Source: Mytilus trossulus (taxonomy: Eukaryota > Mollusca > Bivalvia > Mytilida > Mytilidae). From it: a stretch of DNA of 64,000 bases. The notes under the pieces were generated by a model. That model did not search any database, had not been told where the DNA came from, and was given only the letters and a program-made list of their open reading frames with translations. The stretch covers positions 44,671,270-44,735,269 of the forward strand of contig NC_086375.1 of assembly GCF_036588685.1 (NCBI RefSeq). Direction: 5' to 3'. Within the stretch, counting starts at the first letter, position 1; each line of letters opens with the position of its first letter. Made by a program: the position numbers and the translations under genes. Shown one piece after another: positions 59,501 to 64,000 of this stretch.

Positions 59501-61670
59501 AAAAACACGTGGCAATTGTTTACAAACACTTTCTACATTTACACGTGATCATGTTATTGGGGCATTTTGATTGGATGCAGTGAGTTTTGACTGCAACCAA
59601 TAAAAATTCTTACCTTGTGTCTCTGAAATTTTATCTCAATCCGCCAAGGGTGAAGAGAGCGGGAGTGGATGGTAACCCTGGGCTAGCGTAGATGGGTGAA
59701 AGTTGGAAAAGCATTTAGTTGAGATGACCAATGATAATTTTTTTAAATCGCCATTTTACCCATGACAACATTGTTAAGTTCCTTGACAACTGCATGTGCA
59801 CCCTTAGTTTCTAGTGATAATTTATTATATCACTCTACTGTGCTGAAAAAGAAAATTGTCAGTCAATGAAAATTTTGTAAAAAAGCAATTAAAGTGATTA
59901 TAAATTTAAGCACAAATTATGCAAATTCATCTCTATAGAGAAGATGTGGTATGAGTGCCAATGAGACATCTCTGCATCCAAATCACAATAAAAAGTTATT
60001 AAATAATCAAACTATGACCTTCAACATAAAGCACACACCAAACAGCAAGCTATAAAGCTGCATTTTTATGGAAACTCAGTAAATACTGGATATCAAGGGC
60101 AATGTTATAAACATTTTCTATAACTATTAACCAATTTATACTTATTTCAAAAAGTTGATTTCTTCGTTATTATATTTATCATGTGGGTTGCTTGATCTCA
60201 GTTCTTATTGCAAAAAAATCAATTTTGATGTCAAATTTTCTAAATTCTGATTTTACTAAATTAATGTACACCATGAATAATGAAGTCCCCATACAAAAAA
60301 AAATACATAATTAATGCAGAACTTTTTCAAGATTCATTTGCCTACATGTTGTTTAAAAGTTATTAGAGAAACAACCGTATTAAAAGAACAGGATAAATAA
60401 CCTCAAATTTTAAAAATAATTATGAAAAAATAGATAACAGTACTGATTTAATTAAAAAAAAGTTGAGAAAGGAATTATTTGTGTCTTTAGTCTTTTAAAT
60501 ACCTTCAATTGTTTATCTTTTGTTCAAACATTTTTTTCATAAATAAGAGTTTTGAATATGGTACCCAATGTGGTATTGCATGTGACACTAAGAAGAAATA
60601 CCTTCATGAAAGAATTTTGAAGTATCTATGATAGTACAAATGTATAAAAATCTTTTACAATAAAAAAATCTATATATTTATGCTTAATTTGATCTTCGAT
60701 GACTATGTTTTGTAGGAAGATATATTAGCATTATGGAATAGGACTGCCTGTGACCAAGTAACTACATCAAGAATCAGAGACACATTAAAAAGAATACTTA
60801 ATTTACCTCCTAACACAATCATGGAATATAAAACACATAATGATAGCATAAAGTAAGTTGTTATCTGAGGTTGAAAAGAAGAATCTTTGCATGAAAGCTT
60901 GAGGAATTTCCACCCATTTTCAAAACATGGGAAATAACTCATTTTGGTACAATTGTTCAATTTTGTCAGTCCATATGGGAACTTAAAAGATAGTTTGCAA
61001 AGCTATTTTTCACCATTTATTTTGTAAATGTTTATTTATGGACGTCGTTCACAATTGTTTCAGAAGCAATTTGCAAAACCCAAGCCATTTGAGTCAATCA
61101 ATATTGTTTAGAGTTATGTCCCTTAAAAACTTAAATTATATTGAGAATCGCCGCAAGTGGTCTCATTACCTGTCTGATTTTTATGAAAACTACATCAGAT
61201 TCATATCAGCAATTTTCAGAGGCATTTAATCATCATTGGACTGGTCAACCGTTTTTACCAGATTTTTTTCCCTTAGAAAGGTAAATAGTATGGAACATTA
61301 TGTTGCAGGTCCTCTTATTTCTACATTTATTTTTGAATTAACATGATTCTTTAAGAACCACACATATATTGGGGTGTATATAAAATATTTGCCATTTCAG
61401 CTGACATTGTTTTGTTTTTTTAACTTGTCAAGTGGAAATTTGGTGTCAGTTCAAATATCTTATATTGAGTTCAATCAAAGATTATAATCATTGTTGTCAA
61501 AGTAACTTTTTGCTTTTGATAGTGTGTTAGGACAGTTACACTCTGTTCACTGTCTAATATAACTAAAATAACTTAAATTCCCTTAGATTTCCTCATCTTA
61601 AATTGCATTTTATTTTGTATTTTTCAGAGACAACTCAAGTTTTAGAAATACAGATATCTTCATGAGGTGA
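47503..61670 (+). CDS. EIF4E2: Eukaryotic translation initiation factor 4E type 2 (4EHP), seven exons
   Basis: Class II cap-binding protein that competes with eIF4E for the mRNA 5' cap and represses translation in the cytoplasm. Exons: 47503-47522, 51039-51132, 56779-56901, 58152-58256, 58909-59061, 60716-60852, 61628-61670; total 675 nt, 224 aa, all borders GT/AG and phases consistent. The first residues MNNKFDALK match vertebrate 4EHP exactly, which fixes the start and the tiny 20-nt first coding exon. Residues 45-57 read HPLQFNYAIWFSR; Tyr51 and Tyr67 stand where eIF4E has Trp43 and Trp56, the class II signature. Trp113 (RPMWED) is the second cap-stacking residue. GGKWIVRLKKGLGSRCWENL and GEEICGAVISIR follow, then RTACDQVTTSRIRDTLKR and the LPPNTIMEYKTH motif. 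The last exon encodes a short tail (DNSSFRNTDIFMR), unlike the longer human 245-aa C-terminus. It is divergent with MED4. Confidence 0.95.
49150..49236. repeat. Small palindromic element in eIF4E2 intron 1
   Basis: ACAATTGTGGCC near 49153 faces GGCCATAATTGT near 49214, with a central hairpin GAATATCCAAAATTGGATATTC. Confidence 0.55.
49323..50851. mobile_element. 1,529-bp hAT-like non-autonomous transposon in eIF4E2 intron 1
   Basis: It starts CAGGGATGGGGTAATCGTAA and ends AGTAATCGTGCCCATCCCTG; both ends are dense in AATCGATTAC/TAATCGT motifs (subterminal repeats). GAAGACAT flanks it on both sides (49315-49322, 50852-50859), an 8-bp TSD typical of hAT. The AT-rich interior has no frame over 60 codons, so it is non-autonomous. 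Confidence 0.88.
52208..53518 (+). mobile_element. Inner copy of the same repeat family, inserted into the outer copy
   Basis: It runs from AGCTCACCTGGCCCAAAGGG to GCTCTTTAGAGCCTCTAGTT, interrupting the outer copy between GATTGTGTTTTT and TGACATGGCCAACC. It contains an internal direct duplication of about 480 bp (52300-52790 and 52795-53285). Confidence 0.7.
53938..56010. mobile_element. Composite element: two near-identical 665-bp TIR units around a spacer
   Basis: Unit 1 is 53938-54602 and unit 2 is 55345-56010, direct orientation, with only about half a dozen differences. Each unit begins GGTAGCAATACACAGTTAGG and ends with CTAACTGTGTATTGCTACC, i.e. its own TIR. The outer ends are flanked by TGA (53935-53937, 56011-56013), and joining the flanks restores the host repeat sequence CTCCTCTGAAACTACC. 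The 742-bp spacer (54603-55344) has no gene. Open frames within the units are chance. Confidence 0.8.
57090..57330. repeat. SINE-like dispersed repeat in eIF4E2 intron 3
   Basis: GTCGGAAGGGGACGATAAAT, TGACCCGTGTTAAGAGAGAG and ACGTTAAAGACACCCTTGTA resemble the conserved central domain of mollusc Meta-type SINEs as I recall them. The minus open frame is a by-product. Confidence 0.45.
58672..58840. repeat. Tandem duplication of about 89 bp in eIF4E2 intron 4
   Basis: TTTGTAGCAAAACCAGTTAA at 58672 and 58761, each followed by an A-run and AAATTCATAAATCACCA. Each unit can also fold (GGTGAATTT against AAATTCATAAATCACC). Confidence 0.8.
59153..59694. mobile_element. 542-bp TIR element with 9-bp TSD in eIF4E2 intron 5
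   Basis: The left end CATCTTCGCTAGCC matches the inverted right end CATCTACGCTAGCC. TIRs extend about 65 bp and include ATCCACTCCCGCTNTCTTCA and CCCTTGGCGGATTGAG. GGTGAAAGT flanks both sides (59144-59152, 59695-59703); a 9-bp TSD fits Mutator-like elements. There is no coding capacity. Confidence 0.85.
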
Positions 61671-62234
61671 CAGTGAATCTTTTAACGGCAATAAACAGAC
61701 AGATTTTAGACATTTTAACAGAATAGTGACAAATGTTTTACAAATGGCACATAGGAAGTTTTGCGATACAAATTTTATGCTGTTAATGTTAAAGAAAGGA
61801 ATTTGGACAATATTAAATGATGTAAATGTTGAGAAATACTCATGCCATATGCAGTATCTGTTAATTACGACAAATAGTATACAGTAAGGTTAGCAGAAGT
61901 GTTCATTTATATTGTAAAAGAACCTTGAGGAAATACTCCAGATCTGTTGTAATTATCTGTAAACTATTAACACTATGAATGAAAACAAATGGTATTCTGT
62001 GTAAATATGTGAAACTATTTGCTATATGGATTGAAAATATCAGTGACTTATTTTAGTGGGAGCTTAAAATAAACGCATCTTTTCATGAAGATATACGATT
62101 GTAGGTCTCTTACTAAGAAACAAATTTACTTATATAAGTGAATATGGACACCAGTGTTACTCAAATAATTGTCTCAAGATAACTAAAGACTTGATGAAAA
62201 GATCCTTGCAAATTGTTTATAAAATGTTTTGTTC
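61671..62234 (+). other. eIF4E2 3'UTR
   Basis: From the stop codon to the AATAAA at 62235; no further coding text. Confidence 0.5.
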
Positions 62235-62240
62235 AATAAA
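62235..62240 (+). terminator. Polyadenylation signal of eIF4E2
   Basis: AATAAA is followed about 20-30 bp later by a GT-rich stretch (TTCTGTTTTCTGTTCGTG), 565 bp after the stop codon. An earlier AATAAA at 62068-62073 could give a shorter 3'UTR. Confidence 0.55.
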
Positions 62241-62259
62241 AGGTCCCTTCTGTTTTCTG

Positions 62260-63235
62260 TTCGTGAGGGTTTTTAGATTTATTATTCAAGATTTATGGTA
62301 GTTTTAAAATCAATTATCTAAAAAAAATTCAAGCCCCAAGAAATTAATAAATGGTTGGTTCACTATAAGGCAGGATCCATTTCAATTCTAAGGGTACTTG
62401 GATTTGTGATTCCATAGGAAGCAGACTTATATCCTCCAAAATATTGCTTTGCATGAAAACTCTTGTTTGTTTTATCGGTTTTTGGATGTATAATTTTACA
62501 TAACTAGCTTTCTAAATTTTGTGGATTTTCTATATTTTCTTTCAGGAGTATTGAATTTTATTTGTTTAATTATATAATTTATTTCTTGTGCCATCTTTAG
62601 CAGAAATCAAGGTTTTTTTAAATGTTGTTTCATAAAATTTTGTAACGATCTTAAATCTTGTACAAATGTCCTCCCATTTCAGTATTCTGAAATTTGTTGT
62701 TCTAGCGGTATGCCTCTTTAAAAGTGGCACATTGTGATTTCTTGACAGCTGTTTGAGTAGCAATATTCAAACCTTGAAAATATGTAATATTAATAACAAT
62801 CAACATGACTTCTTTTATGAATTATCATAAAAATGTGATATTTTACTGTCTATTTTAAATAAAAGGATAACACTTTTTATTTTATTATTAAGTTAGAGTA
62901 AAATGCTTTGGACTGTTATTAAATACAATTCACATGTCTTACCTTTAAACACAAACCAGTATGTTTATTCTTCAACTCAAAAGAAGGAGCAAAACAGATA
63001 TCTGTCCCACAATTCTTTTCTTTTTTGCAGCTACTACTAAATATAGATGCCCAGTCATAAGTAAGGTAAAAGCTCCAGTATGTTATTTAACTACGGTAAT
63101 GATTGCTTTCATTTCAGGATGGTGGTAATGGTAATTTTCTTCATTTCCCTTGTTTTAAAATAGCTAAAACAAAGATATGCATAATGGCTTGTTCTAAAGC
63201 CGAGACCATTTCACATATGTATATTGTGAAAGGAT
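62260..63235. other. Intergenic, nothing recognised
   Basis: AT-rich; the minus frame 62566-62763 is probably chance. Confidence 0.45.
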
Positions 63236-63239
63236 AAAA

Positions 63240-64000
63240 AACAAGAGGCTGTCACAACGACAGCAAACCGGATTTATTAGCATTTATTTGTGTCCTGGCA
63301 ATACCACAAGAACCATTACTGATGATTTGTGAAAGTGAAAATTGTCAATATCAAATTTGACCTCTATTTTGTCATCAGTATCAACATATTAAAATTTGAA
63401 AACCTTAGATTGAATGGTTTGTGAGTAAATGCAACAACATGAATGGAAACACCATTTTACGATCTTTCAAGAACCATAACTCCTGAACGGTAAAAGTCAA
63501 AATCGTCATTATTGAAATTGACCTCTATTTTGTCATCAGTAACTACATATTAAAATTTGAAAAGCTTTGGTTGAATGGTTCATGAGAAAATGCATGGACA
63601 CGACTGGAAACATCATTTTTCAATCTTTCAAGAACCATAACTCCTGAACGGTAAAAGTCAAAATTGTCATTATTGAACTTGACCTCCATTTTGTCACCAG
63701 TAACAACATATTAAAATTTGGGAAGCTTTGGTAGAACTGTTCATGCATAAATGCACGGACACGACTGGAAACGCCATTTTTCAATCTTTCAAGAACCATA
63801 ACTCCTGAACGGTAAAAGTCAAAATCGTCATTATTGAACTTGACCTCCATTTTGTCACCAGTAACAACATATTTAAATTTGGGAAGCTTTGGTTGAACGG
63901 TTCTTGAGTTAATGCACGGACAACATTTGATTGCCGCCCGACCGACCGCCCGCCCGCCGAGCATCCCCAATTTAATAACCGACATTTTTGTCACAAAAAT
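63240..64000 (+). repeat. 161-bp-period tandem repeat within a dispersed element, cut by the window end
   Basis: It starts ACAAGAGGCTGTCACAACGA. The anchor GAACCATAACTCCTGAACGG recurs at 63471, 63632 and 63793 (period 161). It ends with CGACCGACCGCCCGCCCGCC and ATTTTTGTCACAAAAAT. The minus frame 63620-63994 repeats itself because of the array and is not a gene. Confidence 0.75.

Noticed and set aside
63620-63994. 124-codon minus-strand frame
   Set aside because: It translates the 161-bp tandem repeat and repeats its own peptide; not a gene.
1-64000. tRNA or rRNA genes
   Set aside because: No convincing A/B box pair with cloverleaf or rRNA core sequence was recognised by eye; a tRNA search program would be decisive.

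Overview
The window looks like nuclear DNA of a marine bivalve, most likely a mussel of the Mytilus type. It is AT-rich and intron-rich, packed with short dispersed repeats and MITEs, and carries a family of secreted glycine/asparagine-rich proteins of the shell-matrix or byssus kind. Species assignment is inference; I could not run a search.

Left part (1-13.5 kb): mostly intergenic repeats. Two gene fragments stand out on the minus strand. One is a terminal exon of an unidentified gene (7069-7151). The other is a first exon encoding the N-terminal half of a CARD (death-fold) domain (5914-6048). A 1.1-kb non-autonomous transposon with minisatellite-like inverted ends (8114-9212) splits an older repeat copy and has an 8-bp target duplication.

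Middle part (13.5-36 kb): a minus-strand cluster of secreted Gly/Asn/Tyr-rich repeat proteins. Copy A (14185-16616) and copy C (33643-35575) are complete three-exon genes. Each has a TATA box, a 5'UTR exon, a signal-peptide exon, one large repeat exon and an 11-nt final coding microexon. Copy B (about 28323-28533) is a decayed fragment. Upstream of B lies a TATA-driven signal-peptide exon of a different secreted protein. Between copies lie reverse-transcriptase remnants, several dispersed repeat families, a near-perfect 117-bp palindrome flanked by a 10-bp direct repeat, and an array of about ten 120-bp repeats interrupted by a TA-inserting MITE.

Right part (36-62.3 kb): after a poly-A-tailed LINE 3' end and a broken reverse transcriptase come two conserved housekeeping genes in head-to-head orientation. 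MED4 (Mediator subunit 4; minus, 41393-47375, six exons) and eIF4E2/4EHP (class II cap-binding protein; plus, 47503-61670, seven exons) have start codons only 127 bp apart. That gap holds two CCAAT boxes and a perfect ETS/GABP site, so it is very probably a bidirectional promoter. MED4 exon 5 carries a tandem duplication that includes its splice donor, giving two in-frame donors 90 nt apart. The eIF4E2 introns are a transposon trap: a 1,529-bp hAT-like element (8-bp TSD), nested copies of a 'TGAGCGACACAGGCTC' type repeat, a 2,073-bp composite of two nearly identical 665-bp TIR elements around a spacer (3-bp TSD), and a 542-bp TIR element with a 9-bp TSD.

The far right end (62.3-64 kb) is intergenic and finishes in a 161-bp-period tandem repeat. 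No tRNA, rRNA or CRISPR was recognised. Most open reading frames longer than 60 codons here are chance or repeat-derived; the real genes are spliced from short exons.
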